Shown here: positions 33,026-41,851 of the stretch, piece by piece | How positions within the stretch are numbered: the stretch's first letter is position 1 | Layout: each line of letters begins with the position of its first letter | Origin: Actinoplanes sp. KI2 | GTDB taxonomy: Bacteria; Actinomycetota; Actinomycetes; Mycobacteriales; Micromonosporaceae | Direction: 5' to 3' | Assembly (NCBI RefSeq): GCF_025630775.1 | Contig: NZ_JAOSZE010000007.1 | Coordinates: forward strand, 62,001 to 126,000 | Length of the DNA stretch: 64,000 nt | Program-made: the position numbers and the translations under genes | Notes under the pieces: generated by a model | Told to the model about the DNA's origin: nothing | The model's input: only the letters and a program-made list of their open reading frames with translations | The model's database searches: none

Positions 33026-34081
33026 GTGGGACGTAGGGTGAACAAGGTCGTGGCCACGCTCGGCGCGGTGCTGGCCGGCACGTCTGTCGCGCTGGTCGCC
33101 ACCAACGCCGCCGGCGCCGCCCCGGCGAAGCCCGCGAAGCAGTGCGTGACCGACGACAAGCTCGTGCCGTCCTGCGGGGTGCTGTGGGGAGCTGCCGCCG
33201 GCGGGTTCAGCCCGCTGCCCCGGGATCAGGAGCTGAAGACCTGGGAGAAGCTGTCCGGCCGCACCTCGACCATCTACCACACGTACCACAAGGGTGACGA
33301 GGTGTTCCCCACCCCGGCGGAGATCGCGATGACCCGCGACCCGAAGCACCCGCGGGTGCTGCTGCTCAACTGGCGTGTCGAGTACGGCTCCACCTGGGCC
33401 AACGTCGCCGCCGGGAAGCTCGACGGGCGGATCGACAAGTTCGCCGCTCACCTCAAGTCGGCCTACCCGAACCAGAAGTTCTTCCTGGTGCTCAACCACG
33501 AGCCCGAGGACGACGTCAACCCGAAGGCCGGCTCCGGGATGACCGCGAAGGACTTCGCCGCTTCCTACCGGCACGTCATCCAGCGCCTGCACGCCAAGGG
33601 CGTGCACAACGCGATCAACGTGGTCGCGTACATGGGCAACGAGCGGTGGATGGCGCAGTCGTGGTGGAAGGACCTGTACCCCGGCGACGACGTCGTCGAC
33701 TGGGTCGGCCTGGACTCCTACGTCTCGGCGGAGAAGGGCTACTACCACTACGGCAAGTTCGCCGACCTGCTTGACCGTAAGGCGAAGAACGGCGGGCAGG
33801 GCTGGTACGACTGGGCCACGACGAAGCACCCCAGCAAGCCGATCATGGTTGCGGAGTGGGGCGCCTACCACCGGGTCGGCCGGGTGACCGACAAGTCCGC
33901 CCAGTTCAACAGCGTGCTGCCGGAGCTGGCCAAGCGGCCCGCCGTCAAGGCGATCGTCTATTTCGACACCAAGAAGGACGCCTTCGGCGACCGCGACATC
34001 AGCATCGACAGCTCCGCGACCAGCCTGGCCGCGTTCCGCAAGCTGGCCGCCAACCCGCTGTTCAACGTGAAGATCGCCTGA
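33026..34081 (+). CDS. Secreted GH26-like glycoside hydrolase
   Basis: A 351-residue protein with a signal peptide (T-L-G-A-V-L-A-G-T-S-V-A-L-V-A-T-N-A-A-G-A-A) and a TIM-barrel-like catalytic part. The likely acid/base Glu lies in V-L-N-H-E-P-E-D-D and the nucleophile Glu in M-V-A-E-W-G-A-Y-H, positions typical of family 26 (mannanase-type) enzymes. Substrate: a beta-mannan or related glucan is expected but not certain. GTG 33026 is preferred because GGGGGAG lies 8 bases upstream; other in-frame GTGs at 33017 and 33038 exist. The 248 bases before it hold no supportable gene. Confidence 0.8.
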   Translation: MGRRVNKVVATLGAVLAGTSVALVATNAAGAAPAKPAKQCVTDDKLVPSCGVLWGAAAGGFSPLPRDQELKTWEKLSGRTSTIYHTYHKGDEVFPTPAEIAMTRDPKHPRVLLLNWRVEYGSTWANVAAGKLDGRIDKFAAHLKSAYPNQKFFLVLNHEPEDDVNPKAGSGMTAKDFAASYRHVIQRLHAKGVHNAINVVAYMGNERWMAQSWWKDLYPGDDVVDWVGLDSYVSAEKGYYHYGKFADLLDRKAKNGGQGWYDWATTKHPSKPIMVAEWGAYHRVGRVTDKSAQFNSVLPELAKRPAVKAIVYFDTKKDAFGDRDISIDSSATSLAAFRKLAANPLFNVKIA

Positions 34082-34188
34082 CCGGCCTCGCTCGGTGTTT
34101 GGTGCATCGAGCCGGTAGCCGCACCTTCCACCTGGCCCTCCCGATAGCCTGGCGCCTGCCAAGGCGTCGGACGGCAGGGGCGGTCGAG

Positions 34189-34941
34189 GTGAACCAAGCA
34201 GCGGTTTCGATCGGCCCGGTCCTGGTCGTCGTGCTGGCGGCGCTGATGATGCTCGCCGTCGCCGCGGCTGCGGTCGGCCGGTTGGGCGTAGGACGCGCCG
34301 TCGTCTCCGCGTCGCTGCGAGCGGTCGTGCAGCTCGGTGCGGTGTCGCTGTTGATCGCCGCGGTGTTGCGGTCGTGGTGGGCCACGGCGGCGTTCATCAC
34401 CTTGATGGTGCTCGTTGCCGCCGCCACCTCGGGCCGCCGGATCGGTTCCTGGAGCCTCGTGCGGTTCACCATCCTTCCGATCGTCGCGGGGGCCCTGCCC
34501 GCCGGCACTCTGATCGTCGTCGCGGGAACGGTGCCGATATCCGAGGTGGCCGTGCTGCCGATCGCCGGCATCCTGATCGGTGGCGCCATGACCGCGACCT
34601 CGTTGGCCGGTCGCCGCGCTCTCGACGAGCTGCACGGCCGCTTCGGCGAGTACGAGGCGGCTCTCGCCCTCGGTTTCCTGCCGCGCGACGCTGCGCTCGA
34701 GGTGTGCCGGCCGACCGCGGGCCAGGCGCTCGTTCCGGCGCTCGACCAGACCAGGACGGTGGGCCTGGTCACCCTGCCCGGCGCCTTCGTGGGGGTGCTG
34801 CTCGGCGGTGGCTCCGCCGTTCAAGCCGGTGCCACTCAGCTGATGGTCCTGGTGGCCCTGCTCGCCGTGGAGGCGATCGCGGTCGCGGTCACGATCGAGT
34901 TGGTCGCCCGCGGTTCGCTGCACCGCCCCGAGGTGCGCTGA
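34189..34941 (+). CDS. FetB-like (UPF0014) ABC permease
   Basis: A 250-residue membrane protein with seven or more spans, matching the UPF0014/FetB family (iron or metal export permeases). Signature: A-S-L-R-A-V-V-Q-L-G-A-V-S near the N-terminus, R-R-A-L-D-E-L and T-A-G-Q-A-L-V-P-A-L-D-Q-T-R-T-V-G-L-V-T-L-P-G-A-F. The partner ATPase (FetA) that normally sits next to it is missing, so it either borrows one or works alone. Confidence 0.82.
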   Translation: MNQAAVSIGPVLVVVLAALMMLAVAAAAVGRLGVGRAVVSASLRAVVQLGAVSLLIAAVLRSWWATAAFITLMVLVAAATSGRRIGSWSLVRFTILPIVAGALPAGTLIVVAGTVPISEVAVLPIAGILIGGAMTATSLAGRRALDELHGRFGEYEAALALGFLPRDAALEVCRPTAGQALVPALDQTRTVGLVTLPGAFVGVLLGGGSAVQAGATQLMVLVALLAVEAIAVAVTIELVARGSLHRPEVR

Positions 34942-34994
34942 CGCTGCAAGGTGATTCGCATCAGGGATGCCCCTGATTGACGGCGCCGTACCTC

Positions 34995-35023
34995 TAACGG
35001 TTATCTGACAGGTAACGGTTATC
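34995..35023 (+). promoter_or_regulatory. PadR operator: direct repeat TAACGGTTATC
   Basis: Two exact 11-base copies at 34995-35005 and 35013-35023, 18 bases apart, directly before the PadR gene. Together with TTGACG at 34977 they overlap the likely promoter, as expected for autorepression. Confidence 0.6.
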
Positions 35024-35035
35024 GGTGGAGGTGCG

Positions 35036-35557
35036 ATGCAGGACGTGGTGCTGGCCCTGCTGGCCAAGGAGCCGTCGCATGGCTATCAACTGCGCAGCCG
35101 GTTGCGCGATGCGCTCGGCCCGCTCGGTGAGTCACTCAACGACGGGCAGATCTACGTGACCCTGACCAGGCTGGCGAAGGCAGGCCTGGTCACCTGGGAA
35201 CCGGCCGGCGACGGTGAGGGCCGCGACCGCAAGGTGTACGCCCTGACATCTGCGGGGCAGCAGCGGGTCGGCGAGTGGCTGAGCGAGGTGGCGTGGCCCC
35301 GGCCGGCGCCTACCGACTTTCATCTCAAGCTTTCCGCGGCTGCGGCGGCGCGCCTGGCCGACCCGGTCGCGTTGATCGACGCGCAGCGCCGGGAGTTGCT
35401 GCGCCGGCTGCGCGACGCGCAACGGGCCGCCTTGGCGGAGCCGCCCGGTTCGCCGGCCGAGCTGCTGCTGGAGGGCCAGGTGTTGCGGTTGGAAGCCGAC
35501 CTGAAGTGGCTGGACGCGTGCGAACAAGCCTGGACGACCCGAGGGGACAGATCATGA
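35036..35557 (+). CDS. PadR-family regulator of an ABC exporter
   Basis: A 173-residue protein with the PadR winged helix (L-L-A-K-E-P-S-H-G-Y-Q-L, G-Q-I-Y-V-T-L-T-R-L and G-L-V-T-W) and a helical C-terminal dimerisation domain. GGAGGTGCG precedes ATG 35036. The stop overlaps the ATP-binding gene start (ATGA), so regulator and exporter are translated together. It probably represses its own operon until an antimicrobial or lipid ligand binds. Confidence 0.9.
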   Translation: MQDVVLALLAKEPSHGYQLRSRLRDALGPLGESLNDGQIYVTLTRLAKAGLVTWEPAGDGEGRDRKVYALTSAGQQRVGEWLSEVAWPRPAPTDFHLKLSAAAAARLADPVALIDAQRRELLRRLRDAQRAALAEPPGSPAELLLEGQVLRLEADLKWLDACEQAWTTRGDRS

Positions 35558-36252
35558 GCGATGCGGTGCTGCGTACCCGGAAGGTGCGCAAGGAATTCGG
35601 TACGGGCGCGGGCCGGGTCCGTGCGGTCGACGACATCGACCTCGAGATCGCCGCCGGCGAGACCGTGGCGGTGATGGGCCCGAGCGGCTGCGGCAAGTCG
35701 ACCCTGCTGCATCTGCTCGGCGGCCTGCAACGGCCGACCGGCGGCGAGATCGAGCTGGGCGGCCGTCGGGTCGACACGATGAGCGAGCGGGGGCTGGCCC
35801 GGCTGCGACGTGATCGGATCGGTTTCGTTTTCCAGGCGTTTCATCTGATGCCCGAGCTCACCGCGGTGGAGAACGTCGAGATGCCGGCCTTGCTGGCGGG
35901 CCGCTCGCCGCGTGCGGCCCGCACTGCGGCGCTCGAGCTGCTCGACCGGACAGGCCTGGCCGACCGCGCCGGGCACCTGCCGTCGGCGCTGTCCGGCGGG
36001 CAGCGCCAGCGGGTGGCAGTCGCCCGGGCGTTGTGCGCCGAGCCGCTGGTGGTGCTGGCCGACGAGCCGACCGGCAACCTCGACAGCGCCGCGACCACCG
36101 AGATCCTGCGGCTGTTCGACCGGCTGCACCGGACCGGCCAGACCCTGGTCATCGTCACCCACGACGCCCGGATCGCCGGCATCGCCGACCGGATCCTCTC
36201 GATGCGCGACGGTGCCCTGGTCGACCAGACCCTGCTCGCCGAGGCGGCGTGA
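35554..36252 (+). CDS. ABC transporter ATP-binding protein (MacB/LolD type)
   Basis: A 232-residue ATPase with Walker A G-P-S-G-C-G-K-S-T, signature L-S-G-G-Q-R-Q-R, Walker B L-V-V-L-A-D-E-P-T and H-loop V-T-H-D. The F-V-F-Q-A-F-H-L-M Q-loop and size fit the MacB/LolD group that moves lipids or drugs without passing through the pore. ATGA overlap with the PadR gene, and stop overlap with the permease gene (TGATG). Confidence 0.93.
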   Translation: MSDAVLRTRKVRKEFGTGAGRVRAVDDIDLEIAAGETVAVMGPSGCGKSTLLHLLGGLQRPTGGEIELGGRRVDTMSERGLARLRRDRIGFVFQAFHLMPELTAVENVEMPALLAGRSPRAARTAALELLDRTGLADRAGHLPSALSGGQRQRVAVARALCAEPLVVLADEPTGNLDSAATTEILRLFDRLHRTGQTLVIVTHDARIAGIADRILSMRDGALVDQTLLAEAA

Positions 36253-38066
36253 TGGGCCGATACCTGCTCGTGCTGCGGCTCGCCCGGCGTGACCTGCGCC
36301 GCCGCCCGGTCGAGGCGATCCTGGCGCTGGTGGTGCTGGCCGTGGCCGCCGCCACCCTCACGATCGGGCTCGCCCTGCACGGCGTCACCGACCATCCGTA
36401 CGAACAGACCCGGGCCATGACCGCGGGACCCGACGCCGTCGCGGGCTTCCTGAGCGAGAACGGCACGCCACCGACCACCGCGAGCGTCGACACGATCACC
36501 CGCCTGCCCGGCGTGCGCGCCCACGGCCCGATGATGCCCTTGGCACACACCACCCTGGCCCTCGGCGGACACACCGCGACCGTGCAGGCGCTGGGCCGCG
36601 ACCCGGGCGGCGACCCGATCGACCGGCCGAAGCTGACCTCGGGCGCCTGGGTCGGCGCCGGCTCGGTGGTGCTCGAGCGCGGCTTCGCCGACGCTCTCGG
36701 CGCCCGGGTGGGCGATCAGGTCACGCTCGGTGGCCGGTCCTTCCGGGTCGGCGGTACGGCGGTGAGCGCGGCCCTGCCGGCGTACCCGAGCAGCCTGTGT
36801 CACCTGCTCTGCTTCGCCGGGGTCGCACCGGGCCCGCACGCCTTCGACCTCGGGCTGGTCTGGCTGACCCCGGCCGACCTGGCGACGGTGCACGAGCGCA
36901 CCACCCCGGCCGTCGTCTACCTGCTCGACCTGCGCCTGGCCGACCCGGCGGCGGCGCCCGCGTTCGCCGCGGCCCACGGCACCCTGCCCGGACCCGGCAC
37001 CGGCGGCCCGTTCCTGCTCGCCTGGCAGCAGATCCGCGACGCCGACGCCGGCGTCACCCGCTCCGCCCAGGCCGCCCTGCAGGTCGGCGCGGTCCTGCTC
37101 GCGCTGCTCGCGATCGCCGGGCTGACCGTGCTCGCCGGCCGCCGCACCCTGGAACAGACCCGCCGGGTCGGCCTGCTCAAGGCGGTCGGCGCAACACCGG
37201 GCCTGATCGCCACCGTGCTGCTCGTCGAGCATCTCGCCCTGGCCCTGCTCGCCGCCGTCGCCGGACTCGTCACCGGGCGGCTGCTGGCCGGCCGCTTCAC
37301 CGGCCCCGGCGCCGGGCTGCTCGGCACGCCCGGCCCCGCCACACTGACCGGCTCGACCGTCGCCACCGTGATCGCGGCGGCCCTGCTCGTCGCGCTCACC
37401 GCGACCTTGATCCCGGCGCTGCGGGCGGCCCGATCCGCGACTGTCACCGCGCTCGAGGCGCCCGCCCGCACGCCTCGCCGCACCGGCGGGCTGATCGCGC
37501 TGTCCGCCCGGATGCCCGTTGCTCTGCTGCTCGGGCTGCGCCTGATCGGCCGCCGTCCGGGCCGGGCCGTGCTGTCGGTGCTGAGCAGCGCGGTCACCGT
37601 CACCGGCCTGGTCGCGATCCTGACCAGCGCCACCGTCGCCGCCCGCGACGGCGGCGGCCTGCACAACCCGCGGACCGAGCGGCTGACCCAGGTCACCACC
37701 ACCATCACGGTGATGTTGCTGGTACTGGCCGCGGTCAACACGGTCTTCCTGACCTGGGCCACGGTCGCTGACGCCCGTCCGGCGTCGGCCTTGGCCCGCG
37801 CGTTCGGGGCCACGCCCAGCCAGGTGACCGGCGGGTTGTCGGCGGCTCAGGTCGTCCCGGCCGGGCTCGGCGCGCTGCTCGGGGTGCCGGCCGGGCTGGC
37901 CGTCTATCGCCTGGTGACTCAGACATCGATCACCATGCCTCCGCCGGCCGGCCTGGCCGGGGTCTTGATCGGCTCGGTGCTCGCGGTAGCGATCTGCACG
38001 GCGATACCGGCCGGCCTCGGAGCACGGCGGCCGGTAGCCGACGTCCTGAGTGCTGACACGGCCTGA
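36252..38066 (+). CDS. FtsX-like ABC permease
   Basis: A 604-residue protein of the MacB/FtsX type: an N-terminal span, a large external domain (about 45-260), and two FtsX-type blocks of three or four spans, with K-A-V-G-A-T-P-G-L-I and A-F-G-A-T-P-S-Q-V before them. The duplicated arrangement lets one polypeptide form both halves of the transporter. A GTG at 36249 is an alternative start. Partner of the preceding ATPase; substrate unknown. Confidence 0.88.
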   Translation: MGRYLLVLRLARRDLRRRPVEAILALVVLAVAAATLTIGLALHGVTDHPYEQTRAMTAGPDAVAGFLSENGTPPTTASVDTITRLPGVRAHGPMMPLAHTTLALGGHTATVQALGRDPGGDPIDRPKLTSGAWVGAGSVVLERGFADALGARVGDQVTLGGRSFRVGGTAVSAALPAYPSSLCHLLCFAGVAPGPHAFDLGLVWLTPADLATVHERTTPAVVYLLDLRLADPAAAPAFAAAHGTLPGPGTGGPFLLAWQQIRDADAGVTRSAQAALQVGAVLLALLAIAGLTVLAGRRTLEQTRRVGLLKAVGATPGLIATVLLVEHLALALLAAVAGLVTGRLLAGRFTGPGAGLLGTPGPATLTGSTVATVIAAALLVALTATLIPALRAARSATVTALEAPARTPRRTGGLIALSARMPVALLLGLRLIGRRPGRAVLSVLSSAVTVTGLVAILTSATVAARDGGGLHNPRTERLTQVTTTITVMLLVLAAVNTVFLTWATVADARPASALARAFGATPSQVTGGLSAAQVVPAGLGALLGVPAGLAVYRLVTQTSITMPPPAGLAGVLIGSVLAVAICTAIPAGLGARRPVADVLSADTA

Positions 38067-38193
38067 CGACGCTGCGAGCCGACCCCGCGGGCCCGCGCCA
38101 GTTCGATGCCGATCGGCACGACCGAGAGCACGCGGAGGCCGACCTTGATGGCCTTCAGCGATTCCTCAGCACGCAATCACCAGCCTCTCCGCC

Positions 38194-39030
38194 ATGGACA
38201 GTCCTTCCCCCGTCCGGCGTGTCGACTACCTGGACCTGCTGCCGGCGGGCTGGGGAAAGACCATCAAGCAGGCGTACGCCCGGCAGCTCACCAGGGCCGC
38301 CGTGGCCACGGCCGGCCATCCGTTCCCGTCGGTCGCCGCGATCGGCCCGCTGCGCCGGCGGTTGCTTCCCCGCCTGGCCGGTGTTGGCGACCCCCGGCAC
38401 GTCGCGCTCACCTTCGACGACGGGCCGCATCCGGACGCCACCCCCGAGCTGCTGGACCTGCTCGCGCGGGCCGGGGTGCGGGCCACCTTCTTCCTGCTCG
38501 GCCGGATGGCCGAACAACTGCCCGAGGTGGCCCGGCAGATCGTGGACGCCGGGAACGAGGTCGGGGTGCACGGCTACGAGCACCGCCTGCTGCTGCGGCA
38601 CGGCCCGGCCGCTACCCGGCACGACATCGGCCGGGCCACCGCGGCGATCACCGCGGTGACCGGGGCGAGGCCGCTTTGGTGGCGCCCGCCGTACGGGATG
38701 GCGAACGCGGCCGCCCTGCTGGAGGCCCGCCGGCTCGGCCTGCGCCCGGTGCTGTGGACCGCCTGGGGCCGGGACTGGACGCGGGCCTGCACACCCGACT
38801 CGGTCTACCGCAGCGTGCTGCGCACCCTCGAGGGCGGCGGGACGATCCTGCTGCACGACAGCGACCACGCGGCCGCGCCGAAATGCTGGCTGGCCATGCT
38901 CGGCGCGCTGCCCGCGATCCTCACCACCTGCCGCGCCCGCGGTCTGGAGGTGGGCCCGCTCGCCGAGCATGGAATTACCGGCGACCCCACCAGGGCCGAT
39001 CGAGCGGGACGAGTGACACGGCCGCACTGA
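38194..39030 (+). CDS. Polysaccharide deacetylase family protein
   Basis: A 278-residue NodB-type deacetylase. The metal and catalytic motifs are T-F-D-D-G-P-H-P, H-G-Y-E-H-R (giving the H-x3-H pair) and W-R-P-P-Y-G, then L-L-H-D-S-D near the end. There is no signal peptide, so it is probably cytoplasmic or membrane-associated through its basic N-terminus. Likely removes acetyl groups from a cell-wall or capsule sugar. No clear ribosome site before the ATG; start uncertain. The 127 bases upstream hold nothing I can support. Confidence 0.85.
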   Translation: MDSPSPVRRVDYLDLLPAGWGKTIKQAYARQLTRAAVATAGHPFPSVAAIGPLRRRLLPRLAGVGDPRHVALTFDDGPHPDATPELLDLLARAGVRATFFLLGRMAEQLPEVARQIVDAGNEVGVHGYEHRLLLRHGPAATRHDIGRATAAITAVTGARPLWWRPPYGMANAAALLEARRLGLRPVLWTAWGRDWTRACTPDSVYRSVLRTLEGGGTILLHDSDHAAAPKCWLAMLGALPAILTTCRARGLEVGPLAEHGITGDPTRADRAGRVTRPH

Positions 39031-39036
39031 GGCTGG

Positions 39037-40272
39037 TCAGCGAAGGATTCCGGTGTGGCCCAGCGAGTAGCGGCCCGGCTGGGGCCAGACGCAGAGGCCG
39101 TGTGGCTCGGTGCCGACCGGGATGCGGGCGACGAGGCGGCCGGTCGTGGTGTCGATGGCGTAGACCTCGCGGTCGTAGCGGCCGGAGAGCCACAGGACGC
39201 GGCCGTCGGCGGAGACGCCGCCCATGTCGGGGCTGGCGTGGCCGGGCAACTGCCAGGTGGCCACCAGCCGGCCGGTCCGGAAGTCCAGGACGGACACGCT
39301 GCCCGCGCCGCGGTTGGCGATGTAGAGGTAGCGGGAGTCGCGGCTGGGGTACAGCCCGTGGGCGCCGTCGCCGGTGGGCACGAAGGTGCGGACCGTCATC
39401 CGGTCGCCGTCGACGACCCACAGGCCGCTGGTCTGCATGTCGGCCACGTACCAGGTCTGTCCGTCCGGCGAGATTTTGATGTCCTGGGGCATGGCGTGCC
39501 CGGGCAGGTGCAGTCGGCCGACGACGCGCTGGGCGGCGGTGTCGACCTTGACGAGGTCGCCGGTGAACTCGCAGGTCGCGATGAAGTATCGGCCGTCGGC
39601 CGAGAAGTCGGCGTGGTTCACCCCGCCGCAGCCCACGGAAAGCACGTGCCGGGGCGCCATGGTGTGCGGGTCGCTGAACACGATCGCCTGGCGCGATTCG
39701 GCCATCACCATCGCGAACCGGCCGTCGGGCGTGAAGTAGAGGTTGTACGGGTCGCCGACCGGAACCGGCTTGCCGAACCTGCTGGTGACCGGGTCGATCG
39801 GGATCAGCGTGTTGCCGGTGTTGTCGTTGACCCACAGCGTGCGCAGATCCCAGGAGGGCACCACGTGCTGCGGGCCGTGCCCGCCCGGCACGGTGCGGAT
39901 CACCCGGTACGTCCGGGGGTCGATCACGGAGACGGTGTCGCTGCCGTAGTTGGGGACGTAGACCAGCGGCCGGGCGCGCGCGGCGGCGGCCGCGAAGTGC
40001 CCGGGGCGGTCGGCGGCGTAGACATCGGCCGGATCGACCGGCGGCGGCATCCCCGGCAGCAGGCTCCGAACGGCCGCCGCGGACGGCGCCGGCGCGGGCA
40101 AAGAGGTGCGGAGTTCGGCCGGAGCCGGGACCGAGCTGCAGCCGGCGAGCAGCATCAGCGCGGTGACGGCCACGGACGCGAACGGTTCTGTGGCGATGAC
40201 CGGGCGGAGGCGGGCGCGCAGGCCGGCCGGCGGTGGGGCGGTGACCGTGCGAAGAGCATCACGACGGTGCAT
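39037..40272 (-). CDS. YVTN beta-propeller lipoprotein
   Basis: A 411-residue exported protein. Residues 34-45 contain a lipobox (L-M-L-L-A-G-C), so it is probably lipid-anchored. The rest is a beta-propeller of YVTN type, recognisable as repeated V-Y-V-P-N-Y-G-S-D-T-V-S-V-I-D and L-Y-I-A-N-R-G-A-G-S-V-S-V-L-D units. Typical role: surface binding or scaffold. ATG 40272 is preceded 7 bases earlier by TAGCAT, fitting a leaderless mRNA, and by TTCAG repeats at the -35 position. Confidence 0.85.
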   Translation of the reverse strand: MHRRDALRTVTAPPPAGLRARLRPVIATEPFASVAVTALMLLAGCSSVPAPAELRTSLPAPAPSAAAVRSLLPGMPPPVDPADVYAADRPGHFAAAAARARPLVYVPNYGSDTVSVIDPRTYRVIRTVPGGHGPQHVVPSWDLRTLWVNDNTGNTLIPIDPVTSRFGKPVPVGDPYNLYFTPDGRFAMVMAESRQAIVFSDPHTMAPRHVLSVGCGGVNHADFSADGRYFIATCEFTGDLVKVDTAAQRVVGRLHLPGHAMPQDIKISPDGQTWYVADMQTSGLWVVDGDRMTVRTFVPTGDGAHGLYPSRDSRYLYIANRGAGSVSVLDFRTGRLVATWQLPGHASPDMGGVSADGRVLWLSGRYDREVYAIDTTTGRLVARIPVGTEPHGLCVWPQPGRYSLGHTGILR

Positions 40273-40307
40273 GTGGCGGATGCTAGGCGGACAGGGATAA
40301 GAGCGCG

Positions 40308-40330
40308 CTGAAGACCCTGAAAGGTATGAA
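40308..40330 (-). promoter_or_regulatory. TTCAG repeat site of the propeller gene
   Basis: Read on the minus strand: TTCAT-N4-TTCAG-N4-TTCAG, a 9-base period, overlapping the expected -35 region. One of five TTCAG repeat sites in this island; the others have an 11-base period. Confidence 0.5.
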
Positions 40331-40355
40331 TAGGACTAAAGTTGCAGGGCTCGCC

Positions 40356-40388
40356 CGGGGTAGCGGTGCGCCCAGCACCGCTACCCCG
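40356..40388. terminator. 14-bp hairpin at the end of the COG4705 gene
   Basis: The arm CGGGGTAGCGGTGC pairs perfectly across the 5-base loop GCCCA. It lies 25 bases after the stop of the minus-strand gene that ends at 40413 and probably terminates it. Confidence 0.65.
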
Positions 40389-40412
40389 AGGTCTCCGGCT
40401 TACCGAGGCCGG

Positions 40413-41693
40413 TCAGATGCCGTCGTACTTGTTCAGGGTGGTGATCAGCGTGGTGAGCGTCGACGAGCAGTCGGACTGGCTGGGGCGGCCCGCGCGCAGG
40501 GCGGACAGGGCGTCGTCGATCTCGCCGTCGAGCTGGTGCCACTTGGCGGGGTCGCGGGGTTTGAGTCCGGCCTCGGCGTCGTCCCAGGCCACCTCGAGGT
40601 CTTTGATCCGGGCCTTGCCGCCGGACAGGTCGTTCTTGGCGACCTTGACCTCGACGTCGTTCCCGATGGCGGCGAAGGAGGTGAGGTCGCCGAGCCGGGT
40701 GGTCGGATGAACCTTCCGCGCGGGCGCCGCCCCGGGTGCCTCTCCGGCGGGTTGGCCTGCCGCGGGCATCGCCAGGTCGGCGACGGTCAGTGAACTGTTT
40801 CCGGACGCGGCGGAGTGCGTGGCGCTGAGCCCTAGGCCCAATGCGGCGACCACCGCGAGCCCGGCGCCTGCCCAGGCAAGGTCGGCTCGATGCCCGCCGG
40901 CGGGGCCCGCGCCCTTTTCGGCGACCCCGTGCCGGTTGACCAGCAGTTGCTCGCGAGTGACCAGGACGATGATGACGGCGAAGAACAGGATGCTGGTCGC
41001 GCTGGCGCCCAGGGCGAGGCCGCCGAACTGTTTGTCCTGGGTGAGCAGGTCGCCCATCGAGGCGCCGAGCGGCCGGGTGAGCACGTACGCGATCCAGAAT
41101 GTCAGAACCTGCCCGGCGCCGGCCTGGTACGCGATCCAGGTGGCCAGGATGAGCCCGCCGAAGATCAGCACCCCGTTCCGGAAGCCGAGACTCAGCGCCT
41201 CGGTGGCCAGATCGCCCGCGGCGGTGCCGAGCGCGAACGTGGTGAGGATGGCGCCCCAGTAGAAGCCCTCCCGGCGCCGGGTGTCGATCGAGGTGATCGC
41301 GAGCGTGTGCTCCTGCCGGTGCCAGACGACGAAGACGACAGCGAGGACGACGGCGAAGACCGCGGTGCTCAGGTAGAGGCTGATCTGAAGCGTGTCGGTG
41401 CAGAAGTCGGTGATCTGGGTGCCGACGATGCTCACGAGTACGACGCACAGCCAGTAGGTCCAGGGCGTGTACGCGCGGGTGCGGAACTGGACGACCAGCG
41501 CGGTGGTGAGCACGCCGGCCATGAGGGCATCGGTGACCAGCGGTCCGAGGCCGGCGTTCACGGCCAGATAATCGGAGAATGTCTCGCCGATTGTCGTGGA
41601 CAAGACCTTGATTACCCAGAATGTGGCGGTGATCGCCGGAACTTTGGTCAACCAGACACGCGAGCGTTCTGCGGTGGCATAAGTCACCGACAT
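40413..41693 (-). CDS. COG4705-type membrane protein with extracytoplasmic tail
   Basis: A 426-residue protein. Residues 1-265 hold about eight membrane spans and match the COG4705 membrane-anchored protein family (F-W-V-I-K-V-L-S-T-T-I-G-E-T-F-S-D-Y-L near the N-terminus, F-A-L-G-T-A-A-G-D-L-A and T-R-P-L-G-A-S-M-G-D-L-L). A 140-residue outer tail follows with helical segments and one Cys. The paralog at 42971 lacks this tail. TTAAGGAG lies before ATG 41693, inside the imperfect ATTTCT-AGAAAT stem. Function unknown; probably a sensor or transporter accessory. Confidence 0.75.
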   Translation of the reverse strand: MSVTYATAERSRVWLTKVPAITATFWVIKVLSTTIGETFSDYLAVNAGLGPLVTDALMAGVLTTALVVQFRTRAYTPWTYWLCVVLVSIVGTQITDFCTDTLQISLYLSTAVFAVVLAVVFVVWHRQEHTLAITSIDTRRREGFYWGAILTTFALGTAAGDLATEALSLGFRNGVLIFGGLILATWIAYQAGAGQVLTFWIAYVLTRPLGASMGDLLTQDKQFGGLALGASATSILFFAVIIVLVTREQLLVNRHGVAEKGAGPAGGHRADLAWAGAGLAVVAALGLGLSATHSAASGNSSLTVADLAMPAAGQPAGEAPGAAPARKVHPTTRLGDLTSFAAIGNDVEVKVAKNDLSGGKARIKDLEVAWDDAEAGLKPRDPAKWHQLDGEIDDALSALRAGRPSQSDCSSTLTTLITTLNKYDGI

Positions 41694-41790
41694 TATTTCT
41701 CCTTAAGAAATCTCGGGAAGAATGCGACGGAACTGATTCCCCGGCCGTTCTCAGGCGGGTGTCACGGCCGCCAATACTCGATCAGCCAGC

Positions 41791-41806
41791 CTTAAGTTCC
41801 GCTGAA
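41791..41806 (-). promoter_or_regulatory. TTCAG/TTAAG repeat upstream of the COG4705 gene
   Basis: Minus strand: TTCAG-N6-TTAAG, 11-base period, 98 bases before the start. A degenerate second half, but the spacing matches the other sites of the island. Confidence 0.4.
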
Positions 41807-41851
41807 ACACTCGTGCGGGCGACATCCGCACAAAAGCTCGGAGCAGCAATC

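Noticed and set aside
38058..38176. Minus-strand frame with E-E-S-L-K-A-I-K-V-G-L-R-V-L-S after the ABC permease
   Set aside because: Looks protein-like for 30 residues but continues into the antisense of the permease, has no clean start or ribosome site, and I recognise no family.
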